From assembly GCF_041088075.1 (NCBI RefSeq), contig NZ_JBGCVY010000044.1:1-64000 (forward strand): a stretch of DNA of 64,000 nt, in the 5' to 3' direction. The translations under genes were made by a program, and so were the position numbers. The stretch comes from Mucilaginibacter_A sp041088075. Its GTDB lineage: Bacteria > Bacteroidota > Bacteroidia > Sphingobacteriales > Sphingobacteriaceae. The stretch's first letter is position 1; every line of letters begins with the position of its first letter. Shown here piece by piece: positions 7,141-15,408 of the stretch. The notes beneath the pieces are model-generated. The model had not been told where the DNA came from. It saw nothing but the letters and a program-made list of their open reading frames with translations, and did no database searches.

Positions 7141-8334
7141 TCAACTCAATTTCGCCAACGCTTCTTTAATCCGTTTCACCGCTTCCCGCAACTTATCTTC
7201 CGCAGCGGCATAAGATAAACGGATGCAATTGTCATCACCAAAAGAATCGCCGCCAACCGTTGCAACATTGGCTTCTTCCAGCAAATAAATCGAAAGTTCG
7301 GCGGCATTTTTGTAAACTTTGCCCTTGTATTGTTTGCCAAAATACGCGCTCACATCCGGGAAAAAGTAAAAAGCACCGTCCGGCAAATTTACTTTGATGT
7401 TGGGGATTTCTTTCAGCAAACCATAAACCAAATCGCGGCGTTTTTTAAATTCTACACGCATTTCTTCAACGGATGAAAGTCCGCCTTCCAGCGCCGCAAC
7501 GCCTGCTTTTTGTGTGATGGAACAAGTGCCGGAAGTTATTTGTCCTTGCATTTTATCAAAAGCTGTGGCCAGTTCTTTGTTAGATGCCGTGTAGCCGATG
7601 CGCCAGCCCGTCATGGCGTACGCCTTAGAAAATCCATTGATGATGATCACGCGGTCTTTTACCGATGAAAATTGCGCAATTGATTCATGCTTTGGCAAAT
7701 AGCTGATGTGTTCGTAAATCTCGTCGGACAGGATATAAATTTGCGGATACTTTTCAAAAACTTTAACCAAAGCTTCTAATTCATCCTTGCTGTAAACACT
7801 TCCCGTTGGGTTGCAGGGCGAAGAAAACATAAACAATTTGGATTTTGGCGTGATGGCCGCTTCCAATTGTTCGGGCGTGATTTTAAAATCCTGTTCGGCC
7901 GTGGCATTTACAAAAACAGATTTTCCTTCGGCCAGTTTCACCACTTCGGAGTAAGAAACCCAGTACGGCGTCGGGATAATCACTTCATCGCCCGGGTTTA
8001 CCAAACATAAAACGGCGTTGGCGATGGCTTGCTTGGCACCGGTAGAAACCACAATATCCGAAGCATCGTAGTCTAAATTATTTTCAGTCTTTAACTTTTG
8101 GGCAATGGCTTTGCGCAAATCCGGGTAGCCGGCAACGGGCGTGTAGTACGTAAAGTTGTTGTCTATCGCTTCTTTTGCGGCGGCTTTAATGTAGTCGGGC
8201 GTGTGGAAATCAGGTTCGCCAAAACTCAAACTGATCACATCAACGCCTTTTGCGGCAAGTTCGCGGCCCAATTTGGCCATTTTTATGGTTGCAGATTCGG
8301 AAAGGTTGTTAATTCTGTCGCTTAAAATACTCAT
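7141..8334 (-). CDS. Class I/II aminotransferase, aspartate aminotransferase-like
   Basis: The 397-residue PLP enzyme of fold type I starts MSILSDRINNLSESATIKMAKLGRELAAKGVDVISLSFGEPDFHTP, as in the aspartate/prephenate aminotransferase (AAT-I gamma) group. Visible motifs are the NPTG segment (SSPCNPTGSVYSK), the PLP lysine (INGFSKAYAMTGWRIGY) and the substrate-carboxylate Arg region (CIRLSYAA). It likely transfers amino groups between aspartate and 2-oxoglutarate in the cytosol. The frame is open further upstream, but the Met at 8334 gives the family length. The sister repeat TAAAAACAGCAT overlaps its 3' end. Confidence 0.9.
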   Translation of the reverse strand: MSILSDRINNLSESATIKMAKLGRELAAKGVDVISLSFGEPDFHTPDYIKAAAKEAIDNNFTYYTPVAGYPDLRKAIAQKLKTENNLDYDASDIVVSTGAKQAIANAVLCLVNPGDEVIIPTPYWVSYSEVVKLAEGKSVFVNATAEQDFKITPEQLEAAITPKSKLFMFSSPCNPTGSVYSKDELEALVKVFEKYPQIYILSDEIYEHISYLPKHESIAQFSSVKDRVIIINGFSKAYAMTGWRIGYTASNKELATAFDKMQGQITSGTCSITQKAGVAALEGGLSSVEEMRVEFKKRRDLVYGLLKEIPNIKVNLPDGAFYFFPDVSAYFGKQYKGKVYKNAAELSIYLLEEANVATVGGDSFGDDNCIRLSYAAAEDKLREAVKRIKEALAKLS

Positions 8335-8424
8335 ACTGATTGGATTGTTGCGGCAAATATAGAAAATAACTTTAAGCAGGTTTCGGCGTGTTATTTTATA
8401 TTTTTGTGGCATAAAAACAGCATC

Positions 8425-9429
8425 GTGCAAAAACAAAGAAGGATTATTTTGTATGCTTTGATCACCGGCTTTATCCTGATGCTGGCCAAGTTTACAGCTT
8501 ACTTCATCACCGATTCTAACTTTATTTTGGCCGATGCCGCCGAAAGTATCGTGAACGTGGTGGCCAGTGCCTTTGCTTTTTTTAGCATCTGGTTTTCGGC
8601 CCGGCCGCGCGACCTAAACCATCCGTACGGGCATGGAAAAGTTGAATTTTTCTCCGTTTTTCTGGAAGGCGCGCTCATTATGGTGGCTGGTATCGTCATC
8701 ATTTTCAAATCCGTTTACAACCTTTTTTACCCGCATATCGTGCAAGAATTGTTGGTTGGCGCCATCATCATCGGCATCACCGGTTTAATAAACGGCTTGC
8801 TGGGATTTTACATGATCCGCCAGGGGGAAAAAATGCTTTCTATTACGATTGAAGGCGATGGCCGCCATTTGATAACTGATGCCGTAACCAGCGCCAGTTT
8901 AGTGTTGGGTTTGGTGCTGATCTACCTTACCAAAATAGAAATGCTTGACAGCATCCTTTCCATCGCGGTTGGTTTGTTCATCGTTTACACGGCTTACAAA
9001 TTGGTGCGGAAATCTGTCGCCGGATTGATGGACGAAGCCGATTTTTCGATGGTGGACGATATTTTGAAGATTTTGAACGACAACCGGAAGGAAGAATGGA
9101 TAGACATCCACAACCTGCGCGCCCAACGTTACGGCAACGAACTGCACATTGATTGCCACATGACGTTGCCCAACTATTTCGATTTAACGCGTGTGCACGA
9201 TGAAGTTTCCAAGGCCGATCAGTTTGTCAACCAGTTTGCGCACATCAAAACCGAGTTTTTTATTCATGCCGATCCTTGTTTGCCCGAATGCTGCTACTAT
9301 TGCCGGATGCCGAATTGCCCGATCCGTTCGCACGAAAAAACCGTGGATTACGTTTGGGACATGGAACGCGTAACGCAAAACAACAAGCATTTTGCAACAG
9401 ACGAAACCGTTTCCATTGCGCACGAATAA
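8425..9429 (+). CDS. CDF-family cation efflux transporter with Cys-rich tail
   Basis: The roughly 334-residue membrane protein has six helices, with HPYGHGKVEFF (metal-site His/Asp region) after helix 2 and DAVTSASLVLGLVL in helix 5, as in cation diffusion facilitators that export Zn, Fe, Co or Mn by proton antiport. The cytoplasmic domain is followed by CLPECCYYCRMPNCPIRSH, an unusual cluster of six cysteines that could bind metal. No ATG precedes helix 1. A GTG at 8425 is chosen because TATTTTTG at 8399-8406 looks like a -7 box. TTG at 8404 is the alternative. A TAAAAACAGCAT copy occupies 8412-8423. Confidence 0.85.
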   Translation: MQKQRRIILYALITGFILMLAKFTAYFITDSNFILADAAESIVNVVASAFAFFSIWFSARPRDLNHPYGHGKVEFFSVFLEGALIMVAGIVIIFKSVYNLFYPHIVQELLVGAIIIGITGLINGLLGFYMIRQGEKMLSITIEGDGRHLITDAVTSASLVLGLVLIYLTKIEMLDSILSIAVGLFIVYTAYKLVRKSVAGLMDEADFSMVDDILKILNDNRKEEWIDIHNLRAQRYGNELHIDCHMTLPNYFDLTRVHDEVSKADQFVNQFAHIKTEFFIHADPCLPECCYYCRMPNCPIRSHEKTVDYVWDMERVTQNNKHFATDETVSIAHE

Positions 9430-9458
9430 CCCAATGCTTCTTTTACCACCTAAAATTT

Positions 9459-9920
9459 ATGCTGAAGAAATATCCTTTTAATGTGCGTGTTTACGGTTTG
9501 TTGCTGAACGAAAAGCGGCAGTTGCTGATTAGCGACGAACTGGAATACGGAATGAAGTTTTCTAAGTTTCCGGGCGGCGGATTGGAATACGGAGAAGGTT
9601 TGCCCGACGGTTTGAAGCGGGAGTTTATGGAAGAATGCTTTTTCGATGTCGAAATCCTGAGCCATTTTTATACCACTGATTTTTTCCTGAAATCTGCTTT
9701 TGACGATACGCAGATCATCAGCGTTTATTACCTCGTTAAAAACATCGGCGCCATAAATTTGCCGATAAAAACAGTACCGTTTGATTTTGACGGCATCAAA
9801 GAAGAAGGCGGAATTTTTCAATCTTTCCGTTGGATTGATTTCGATCAGCTTAAAATACAGGATGTTACTTTTCCCGCCGATCAAAAAGCCGTGGAATTAC
9901 TTTTGAATACGATAAAATGA
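9459..9920 (+). CDS. Nudix hydrolase
   Basis: The 153-residue protein carries a Nudix box beginning GGLEYGEGLPDGLKREFMEE. It matches GX5EX7REUXEE, but the usual Gly after the EE is Phe. It hydrolyses a nucleoside diphosphate linked to X; the substrate is unknown. The ATG at 9459 follows a 12-mer repeat (9434-9445), and upstream in-frame codons overlap the CDF gene. The stop overlaps the bioA start (ATGA), so it is probably co-expressed with the biotin genes. Confidence 0.85.
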   Translation: MLKKYPFNVRVYGLLLNEKRQLLISDELEYGMKFSKFPGGGLEYGEGLPDGLKREFMEECFFDVEILSHFYTTDFFLKSAFDDTQIISVYYLVKNIGAINLPIKTVPFDFDGIKEEGGIFQSFRWIDFDQLKIQDVTFPADQKAVELLLNTIK

Positions 9921-11182
9921 ACTGGACCGAACGCGATTTAAAAGTCATCTGGCACCCATACACGCAAATGCAAACGGCCGCGCCGCCAATTCCAATTGTT
10001 CGCGGTGAAGGCGCGTTGTTGTTTGATGACGAAGGAAAGGCTTATTTGGATGCCGTTTCGTCCTGGTGGGTCAACATTCACGGACATGCGCATCCATACA
10101 TCGCCCAAAAAGTTTCCGAACAATTGCGGACTTTAGAGCATGTGATTTTCGCCGGATTTACGCATCCAACCGCCATTTTACTGGCCGAGCAACTCTTGGC
10201 AATCCTTCCGCAAAACCAGCAAAAAGTTTTTTATTCGGATAACGGTTCCACGGCGGTTGAGGTCGCGCTAAAAATGTGTATGCAATTTTGGAGCAACCAG
10301 GGAAAGCCGCGCACCAAGATTTTGGCCTTAAAAAACGCTTATCATGGCGATACTTTTGGTGCGATGTCGGTTAGTGCGCGCTCGGCTTTTACCGCTTCTT
10401 TTGATCCGTATTTGTTTGAAGTTGAGTTTATTGATTTACCGAATGCGGAGAATTTAGAAAGTATCAAGAAGCAAGTATCAGGTATCAAGACAGAAACCTG
10501 CTGCTTTATCTTTGAGCCGTTAGTTCAAGGTTCGGCGGGAATGTTGATGTACGAAGCAAAATACTTAGACCAACTGATGGCGCATTGCCGCAAAGAAAAC
10601 ATTTTGCTAATTGCCGATGAAGTTATGACCGGTTTTGGCCGCACCGGAAAACGTTTTGCCTGCGATCATTTGCAGGAAAAACCTGATTTGATGTGTTTCT
10701 CAAAAGGGCTGACCGGCGGAACAATGCCGTTGGGAATCACCACTTGCAGCAACCAGATTTATGAAGCTTTTTTATCAGAAGATAAACATAAAACACTTTT
10801 TCACGGCCATTCTTTCACGGCAAATCCGGTTGCCTGTGCGGCTGCATTGGCCAGTATGGAACTTTTCCTTCAACCCAAAACGATGGAAAATATCCAGCGG
10901 ATTTGCAAACGCCACCAACTTTTTGCCGATAAAAACAGTACTCATCCAAAACTGAAAACTATCCGCCAAACCGGAACTATCTTGGCGATGGAATGGAATA
11001 CCGAAAGCGGGACTTCGTATTTCAGCAACCTGCGCGACCGGCTTTACCAGTTTTTCCTCGCCAAAAACATTATTCTACGGCCGCTGGGCAACATCCTGTA
11101 TTTTTTAACGCCTTATTGCATCACCGATGCGCAGTTGAACCAGCTTTACGAAGCGGTGGAAGACGCGCTCGAACAATTTTAA
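9917..11182 (+). CDS. bioA: Adenosylmethionine-8-amino-7-oxononanoate aminotransferase
   Basis: The 421-residue class III aminotransferase starts NWTERDLKVIWHPYTQMQTAAPPIPIVRGEGALLFD, typical of BioA. SSWWVNIHGHAHPYI, the PLP-lysine segment CFSKGLTGGTMPLGIT and FHGHSFTANPVACAAAL are all present. It converts KAPA to DAPA with SAM as amino donor, in biotin synthesis. It is coupled to the Nudix gene upstream and lies 3 nt from the ferritin-like gene downstream. bioD and bioF face it convergently. A near-copy of the interspersed repeat is embedded near codon 338 (10930). Confidence 0.95.
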   Translation: MNWTERDLKVIWHPYTQMQTAAPPIPIVRGEGALLFDDEGKAYLDAVSSWWVNIHGHAHPYIAQKVSEQLRTLEHVIFAGFTHPTAILLAEQLLAILPQNQQKVFYSDNGSTAVEVALKMCMQFWSNQGKPRTKILALKNAYHGDTFGAMSVSARSAFTASFDPYLFEVEFIDLPNAENLESIKKQVSGIKTETCCFIFEPLVQGSAGMLMYEAKYLDQLMAHCRKENILLIADEVMTGFGRTGKRFACDHLQEKPDLMCFSKGLTGGTMPLGITTCSNQIYEAFLSEDKHKTLFHGHSFTANPVACAAALASMELFLQPKTMENIQRICKRHQLFADKNSTHPKLKTIRQTGTILAMEWNTESGTSYFSNLRDRLYQFFLAKNIILRPLGNILYFLTPYCITDAQLNQLYEAVEDALEQF

Positions 11183-11185
11183 ATT

Positions 11186-11806
11186 ATGAAACTGAATTCT
11201 ATTTTGCCAGCTATTGTTGCCAATCCACAACTGCACGCCAAATGGTTGAACACATTATCGCTAATGGAAAACACCGGTGCTCGAAAAATTTCGGCCAGTG
11301 AAGACAGCGAAACGGTAACTTATATCATTTTAAAACATGCTGCCGAAGAACACCGCCATGCTTTCTACCTGAAGAAACAATTGGAAAAACTGGGCGAGAA
11401 CTTGTGTCCGACTTACGCCACAGCTTATTTGCTCGCGCCTCGCGACAGCAAATTTTACTTGAACCGTTTGGATTTGGACGTTTCCCGTTATTTAAAAACC
11501 AAACTGCAATTAACCGGAAAAGAACTTCGTTTTGCCGCTTACTTGCTGGTTACTTACGCGATCGAAGTTCGTGCGGACGAATTGTACCCAATTTACCAGG
11601 ATGCTTTAAGCGAAGCAGAAAGCAAGGTGAACGTGAAATCAATTATTCTGGAAGAGGAAGGACATTTGGAAGAAATGCTGAACCAGTTGCGCCATTTTTC
11701 TTCGGATTGGGAAACACACGCCCAAAAAGCGGTTGCAATTGAAACCGCTTTGTTTGAAACCTGGGTGGATATTTTGGAAAAAGAAGTTGCGGTTGCGGCA
11801 GAATAA
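11186..11806 (+). CDS. Ferritin-like di-iron protein in the biotin cluster
   Basis: The 206-residue helical protein shows a complete ferritin-like di-iron ligand pattern in order: E28 (SLMENTG), E55-x-x-H58 (AAEEHRHAF), E127 (AIEVRADE) and E157-x-x-H160 (LEEEGHLEEM). It starts 3 nt after bioA, so is very probably part of the biotin operon. Di-iron proteins of this fold are oxidases, oxygenases or desaturases. A role in making the pimeloyl precursor or protecting biotin chemistry is possible but inferred. No bioB, bioC or bioH is in the window. I do not know a characterised member. Confidence 0.75.
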   Translation: MKLNSILPAIVANPQLHAKWLNTLSLMENTGARKISASEDSETVTYIILKHAAEEHRHAFYLKKQLEKLGENLCPTYATAYLLAPRDSKFYLNRLDLDVSRYLKTKLQLTGKELRFAAYLLVTYAIEVRADELYPIYQDALSEAESKVNVKSIILEEEGHLEEMLNQLRHFSSDWETHAQKAVAIETALFETWVDILEKEVAVAAE

Positions 11807-11834
11807 AATTTGTTTTTATGCTGATTCTGCTTTT

Positions 11835-11922
11835 TGTCATCTCGACCGAAGGGAGAGAACTTCTTTCAACAACAGAAGCTAAACTGCTTTGAAGAAGATT
11901 TCTCCCTGCGGTCAAAATGACA
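11835..11922. repeat. Bacteroidetes TGTCAT...ATGACA inverted repeat, copy 1
   Basis: The arms TGTCATCTCGACCGAAGGGA and TCCCTGCGGTCAAAATGACA enclose internal arms around TTCTTTCAA and TTGAAGAAG. The element separates the convergent ferritin-like and bioD genes and can act as a bidirectional hairpin. Related elements lie at 34788-34907 and 42870-42958. Similar 'tcattccgatccgaagggagg' repeats are common in Bacteroidetes genomes. Confidence 0.85.
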
Positions 11923-11947
11923 GCGCAGCTTCAACCACATCAAACTA

Positions 11948-12520
11948 CTAATCTTCCATCCAATCCAAATACCCATACCTCAATTCCGGGTGCAAACCTT
12001 GAATCACATTTTCGGAATATGCTTCTTTTATGCCATTAAAAATGATGCGGTTAATCGGTAAGCCTTTCTGCTTCAACATTTCGATAGAAAGCAACGTGTG
12101 GTTGATGCTGCCAAGGTAATGCATCACCACCAAAACTACTTCCGCTTGTAATTGTGCAATCAGATCAATAATTAAAAAATGGTTATTTAACGGAACCATC
12201 AAGCCGCCGGCGCCTTCTACAATCAGTTGGTTTTGGGTTTTGGGGAGAATAATTTTAGCCGGGTCAATTACGATTCCATCCAATTCTGCAGATTTATGCG
12301 GCGAAAAAGGCTGCGTTAAACGGTAAGCTTCGGGATGAAAAACTGAAATTGGATTTTTAACCATACTTCTAACTTTCATTGTATCCGAAAATTCCAGGTC
12401 TCCGGATTGTATCGGTTTCCAATAATCGGCCTGCATTGTTTCCACCAAATGTGCCGAAACATAAGTTTTGCCAACGCCGGTCCCGATTCCGGTTACAAAT
12501 AGCGGTTTAGGTTGGTTCAT
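11948..12520 (-). CDS. bioD: Dethiobiotin synthetase
   Basis: The 190-residue P-loop enzyme has PLFVTGIGTGVGKTYVSAHL at the N-terminus, YWKPIQSG (ligand lysine) and LIVEGAGGLMVPLN. It makes dethiobiotin from DAPA, CO2 and ATP. The Met at 12520 is placed directly before the Walker motif. In-frame Mets at 12541 and 12571 are alternatives, the latter overlapping bioF. A copy of ATGCTTCTTTTA (12019-12030) is read as codons within NGIKEAYSEN. Confidence 0.95.
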   Translation of the reverse strand: MNQPKPLFVTGIGTGVGKTYVSAHLVETMQADYWKPIQSGDLEFSDTMKVRSMVKNPISVFHPEAYRLTQPFSPHKSAELDGIVIDPAKIILPKTQNQLIVEGAGGLMVPLNNHFLIIDLIAQLQAEVVLVVMHYLGSINHTLLSIEMLKQKGLPINRIIFNGIKEAYSENVIQGLHPELRYGYLDWMED

Positions 12521-12548
12521 AGATAATGGTTCATTGTTCATAGAAGTT

Positions 12549-13658
12549 TCAAAGCAGATCAACAAGTTCAATAATTTCCACTTCCGTATTATAACTATGG
12601 ATGCAAATACGCAAGCGTTCCTCTCCTGCGGAAACCGTCGGGCTTAAAATAGCGCGGACATCAAAACCGTTTTTTTGCAGAAATTCTGTTTTTTGTTTTG
12701 CTTCGAGGTTTCCCGGAATTAAGATAGATTGAATGGCACTGTTGCTTTCGATCAGTTGGTATGGATGCTTCTTTTGCACCTCTTTTTTAAACAATGCAAT
12801 CAACTCCTTCAACTTTTGTTGTTCTTCTTGCGAAGTTTCCAATAATTGATAAGCCATCTTCGTAGTCAACAATTGATGAAAAGAAGGCGCGGTGGTATAA
12901 ATAAAAGAACGTGCAAAGTTGATCAAATAATTGCGCAAAGCCTTGCTTCCCAAAACAATCGCGCCGTGCGAACCTAATGCTTTTCCGAAAGTTACCGTTC
13001 GGGCAAAAACCTCGTTTTCTAAGTTGAGTTTTTGCACTAATCCGTTTCCGAAAATGCCGGTTGCGTGGGCTTCATCTACAATTAATTGGGCTTTGTGTTT
13101 TTGGGTAAGTTGGACAATTTCTCTCAGCGGCGCTTCATCGCCATCCATCGAATACACGCTTTCAACTCCAACATAAATTATTCCTTTGGCATGTTGTAGT
13201 TTCTTTTCCAGATCGTCCAAATTGTTGTGTTTGAAAATAAAGCGGTTGGCATAACTTAAACGCGCACCATCAATAATGCAAGCGTGGATCAGTTCATCCG
13301 TAATAATGGTATCTCCGCGTTGGGGCAAACTGGCAAACAAACCCAGGTTGGCATCATAACCGGAATTAAAAATCAAACCGGATTCTGCCTGATGAAAGTT
13401 CGCAATTTGTTGTTCTAATTCTTCTGTAAATGTTGTATTTCCGGTTAATAACCTCGATCCGCCAGAACCGTTTAAATAATTCGGATATTGCCGAATTTCA
13501 GCTTCAACCAAAGCCTTTAATTTTTCTGATCGTGCAAAACCCAGATAATCATTCGAGCAAAAATCAACTAAACCCGATACTGTTTTTAGCACCCTAAAAT
13601 TGCCAAGCTGCAAACGTTCGTTCAGTTTTTTTTGGATGAAATCTTCGGCCTGGCTCAT
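12549..13658 (-). CDS. bioF: 8-amino-7-oxononanoate synthase
   Basis: The 369-residue alpha-oxoamine synthase has FCSNDYLGFARS at the N-terminus, NGSGGSRLLTGN, the aspartate segment VDEAHATGIFG and the PLP lysine in VTFGKALGSHGAI. It condenses pimeloyl thioester with L-alanine, the first committed ring-forming step of biotin synthesis. bioD follows immediately on the same strand, so the two form an operon convergent with bioA. A near-repeat ATGCTTCTTTTG lies within the gene at 12765. Confidence 0.95.
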   Translation of the reverse strand: MSQAEDFIQKKLNERLQLGNFRVLKTVSGLVDFCSNDYLGFARSEKLKALVEAEIRQYPNYLNGSGGSRLLTGNTTFTEELEQQIANFHQAESGLIFNSGYDANLGLFASLPQRGDTIITDELIHACIIDGARLSYANRFIFKHNNLDDLEKKLQHAKGIIYVGVESVYSMDGDEAPLREIVQLTQKHKAQLIVDEAHATGIFGNGLVQKLNLENEVFARTVTFGKALGSHGAIVLGSKALRNYLINFARSFIYTTAPSFHQLLTTKMAYQLLETSQEEQQKLKELIALFKKEVQKKHPYQLIESNSAIQSILIPGNLEAKQKTEFLQKNGFDVRAILSPTVSAGEERLRICIHSYNTEVEIIELVDLL

Positions 13659-13682
13659 TTGCCAAATGTAGTTTAAAATAAG

Positions 13683-13704
13683 AAAAGCGGCCTGGGCCGC
13701 TTTT
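13683..13704 (-). terminator. Rho-independent terminator of the Spy-like gene
   Basis: A perfect 10-bp stem, AAAAGCGGCC / GGCCGCTTTT, has a 2-nt centre (TG). It sits 22 nt after the stop of the Spy-like gene and just upstream of bioF. Confidence 0.8.
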
Positions 13705-13725
13705 CAAAATATCAATTCACAAAAA

Positions 13726-14100
13726 TTATTTTTGTGGTGATGGAGGTGCGCCACCGCCACCGTTTTGCATCCTTGCACGCGTATCAGCTTGCATTTTGTC
13801 GTAAGCTGTAGCTTGTTCCGGCGTTAAAATCGCTTTGATTTTTGGTGCCATTGCTTGCATTAAAGCCATTCTGCCTGACCGCATCGCATCGCGGTCGCCG
13901 TTTGCAGCCGTTTTGATACTGTCCATTTTGGTGCTTTGCATTTGCATAATGGAAGTAATTTTAGCTGTTTGGTCGTCAGTCAGTTTCAATTGTGTTTGCA
14001 GTTGTTTGGCTTGTTCTTCCGGCGTTCTGCGTTGGTACTGTGCTTTGCTTAGCGTGGTCATGCCTGCTATAAAGCAAAGCATTAACAATAATTTTTTCAT
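13726..14100 (-). CDS. Spy/CpxP-like periplasmic LTXXQ protein
   Basis: The 124-residue secreted protein has a signal peptide (MKKLLLMLCFIAGMTTLSKAQ). The mature helical region holds LKLTDDQTAKITSIMQ and ILTPEQATAYDKM, the paired LTxxQ motifs of Spy/CpxP-type envelope stress chaperones. The tail is Gly/Pro-rich (GGGGAPPSPQK). It may buffer unfolded envelope proteins; the function is inferred from the family. It has its own terminator. Confidence 0.8.
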   Translation of the reverse strand: MKKLLLMLCFIAGMTTLSKAQYQRRTPEEQAKQLQTQLKLTDDQTAKITSIMQMQSTKMDSIKTAANGDRDAMRSGRMALMQAMAPKIKAILTPEQATAYDKMQADTRARMQNGGGGAPPSPQK

Positions 14101-14162
14101 GTTTTTCAGTTTAGTTTATAGGATAAAGATAACCGCCTAAAGTTTAAACCCACACTTGTAAC

Positions 14163-14939
14163 TTAATTGTTGCTTTGCTGCAAACTTGCGATAGATTTTT
14201 GCATTTGTGTCATCATCGAAGTCAAGCTTTCTAAAGTCGGGTCGGGCGTTGGCTCCGGGAAATGTGTGGAGATGTAAGCTTTCGATTTCCAAATCTCCAA
14301 AATATCTTCTGGGTTTATTTCGTAAGGTTCGTAAACCGGGTTGTCCGAAACCAATTTTAGCTTTTTGTTCGCTTTAAATTTATTGCCGATTCGTTTGTAA
14401 ACCACGCCGTCATCTTTGCTGATCACCACATAAGTTTCGCCTGATTTTATTTCTGCCCAGTTTTCCAGATATTCTGCAACGATAATAGAACCCGGATAAA
14501 CCGGCAACATTGAATCTCCCGTAATTTCAAAAGCGCGGTAAGTGCCTTGTTTCAGCATCGGCAAATGAAATTTTGGCAACTGGCTGATAAATTCAGGATC
14601 GGAATAACCGTTTAAATAACCGGCGCTTGCTTTGTAAGGAACCAACTCGATATTCTGGCGGTCATTTTGGTCAACCGAAACGCTTAAAACGCGGACATTG
14701 TTGTTTTCCAGCTTCGGTTTCGGCGGATATTTGTCGTTGATGTCTTCATTTATAAAATCTCCGATCGGGATTTCGAAGAAACTTGCTATTGTATTTAGCA
14801 ATTCGTACTTCGGATCAGCCCGGTCTTCCTCGTAGGCACCAACCAATGATCGTTTTATAAGTAACTGATCTGCAAACTGTTGCTGCGTTAACCCTTTCTT
14901 TTTTCGAAGGTATTTGATGTTTGATGAAATTTTTGACAT
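14163..14939 (-). CDS. XRE-S24 repressor (LexA/CI-like)
   Basis: The 258-residue protein has an N-terminal HTH_3 domain (SSNIKYLRKKKGLTQQQFADQL, then RSLVGAYEEDRADPKY) and a C-terminal S24/LexA-like peptidase domain (FEITGDSMLPVYPGSIIVAEY with the Ser, and TYVVISKDDGVVYKRI with the Lys). Such proteins are self-cleaving repressors of stress or phage genes. The Met at 14939 fits the HTH start; an upstream Met at 14981 would run into the operator. It diverges from the GIY-YIG-like gene over a 65-nt region full of TTAGTA repeats. Confidence 0.85.
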   Translation of the reverse strand: MSKISSNIKYLRKKKGLTQQQFADQLLIKRSLVGAYEEDRADPKYELLNTIASFFEIPIGDFINEDINDKYPPKPKLENNNVRVLSVSVDQNDRQNIELVPYKASAGYLNGYSDPEFISQLPKFHLPMLKQGTYRAFEITGDSMLPVYPGSIIVAEYLENWAEIKSGETYVVISKDDGVVYKRIGNKFKANKKLKLVSDNPVYEPYEINPEDILEIWKSKAYISTHFPEPTPDPTLESLTSMMTQMQKSIASLQQSNN

Positions 14940-14950
14940 AAAATTTGGTA

Positions 14951-14994
14951 TTACTAAATTAATTAGTACTTTAGTGCTCATAAAATTAGTAATA
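14951..14994. promoter_or_regulatory. Repeated operator between repressor and GIY-YIG-like gene
   Basis: TTACTAA (14951), TTAGTA (14963), TTAGTG (14971) and TTAGTAAT (14986) form direct and inverted TTAGTA half sites within 44 bp between the divergent starts at 14939 and 15005. The arrangement suits dimers of the S24 repressor controlling both genes. Binding is inferred. Confidence 0.55.
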
Positions 14995-15004
14995 AATATT
15001 AACT

Positions 15005-15343
15005 ATGCAAAATATAAAAGCACGTTCTGCCACAAAACCAGGAAAAAAAATTATGTATATTATTACTGACCGTAACCGGAACAGTTTGCATGTAGGCATG
15101 TGCTCTGATTTGGTTAAAACATTGCAGTTTTACCAGCAGATGCCAACGCTTTTTTACAACGATTCGGACCAGTTAAACCGGTTGATTTATTTTGAAGAAC
15201 TAAACTCGGAAGCGGTTGCGGTAAAGCGTTTTGAAACGGTAAGCTGCTTTACCCGGAGCCAGAAAGAGCAAATGATCCGCTCGGTAAACCCGGACTGGGT
15301 TGATTTAACGCTGGGCTTAAAATATGAATTCGCTTTAAACTAA
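15005..15343 (+). CDS. Degenerate GIY-YIG-superfamily protein
   Basis: The 112-residue protein follows the UPF0213-type GIY-YIG layout: MYIITDRNRNSLHVGMCSDL replaces the GIY...YIG/NDL motifs, and LIYFEELNSEAVAVKRFE...QKEQMIRSVNPDWVDL is the usual C-terminal half. The catalytic Arg after the DL motif and the Glu of the helix appear to be lost, so nuclease activity is doubtful. Its divergence from an S24 repressor over a shared operator suggests a damage-inducible or regulatory role, which is inference. Confidence 0.7.
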   Translation: MQNIKARSATKPGKKIMYIITDRNRNSLHVGMCSDLVKTLQFYQQMPTLFYNDSDQLNRLIYFEELNSEAVAVKRFETVSCFTRSQKEQMIRSVNPDWVDLTLGLKYEFALN

Positions 15344-15408
15344 TAAAGCGAATTCAATTCTATACCGATAAAAGAAGCATTATTTTATGCCTGTAAAAGA
15401 AGCAGTGG

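Noticed and set aside
9276..9458. N-terminal extension of the Nudix frame
   Set aside because: It overlaps the end of the CDF gene in another frame. The Nudix fold starts at the ATG at 9459.
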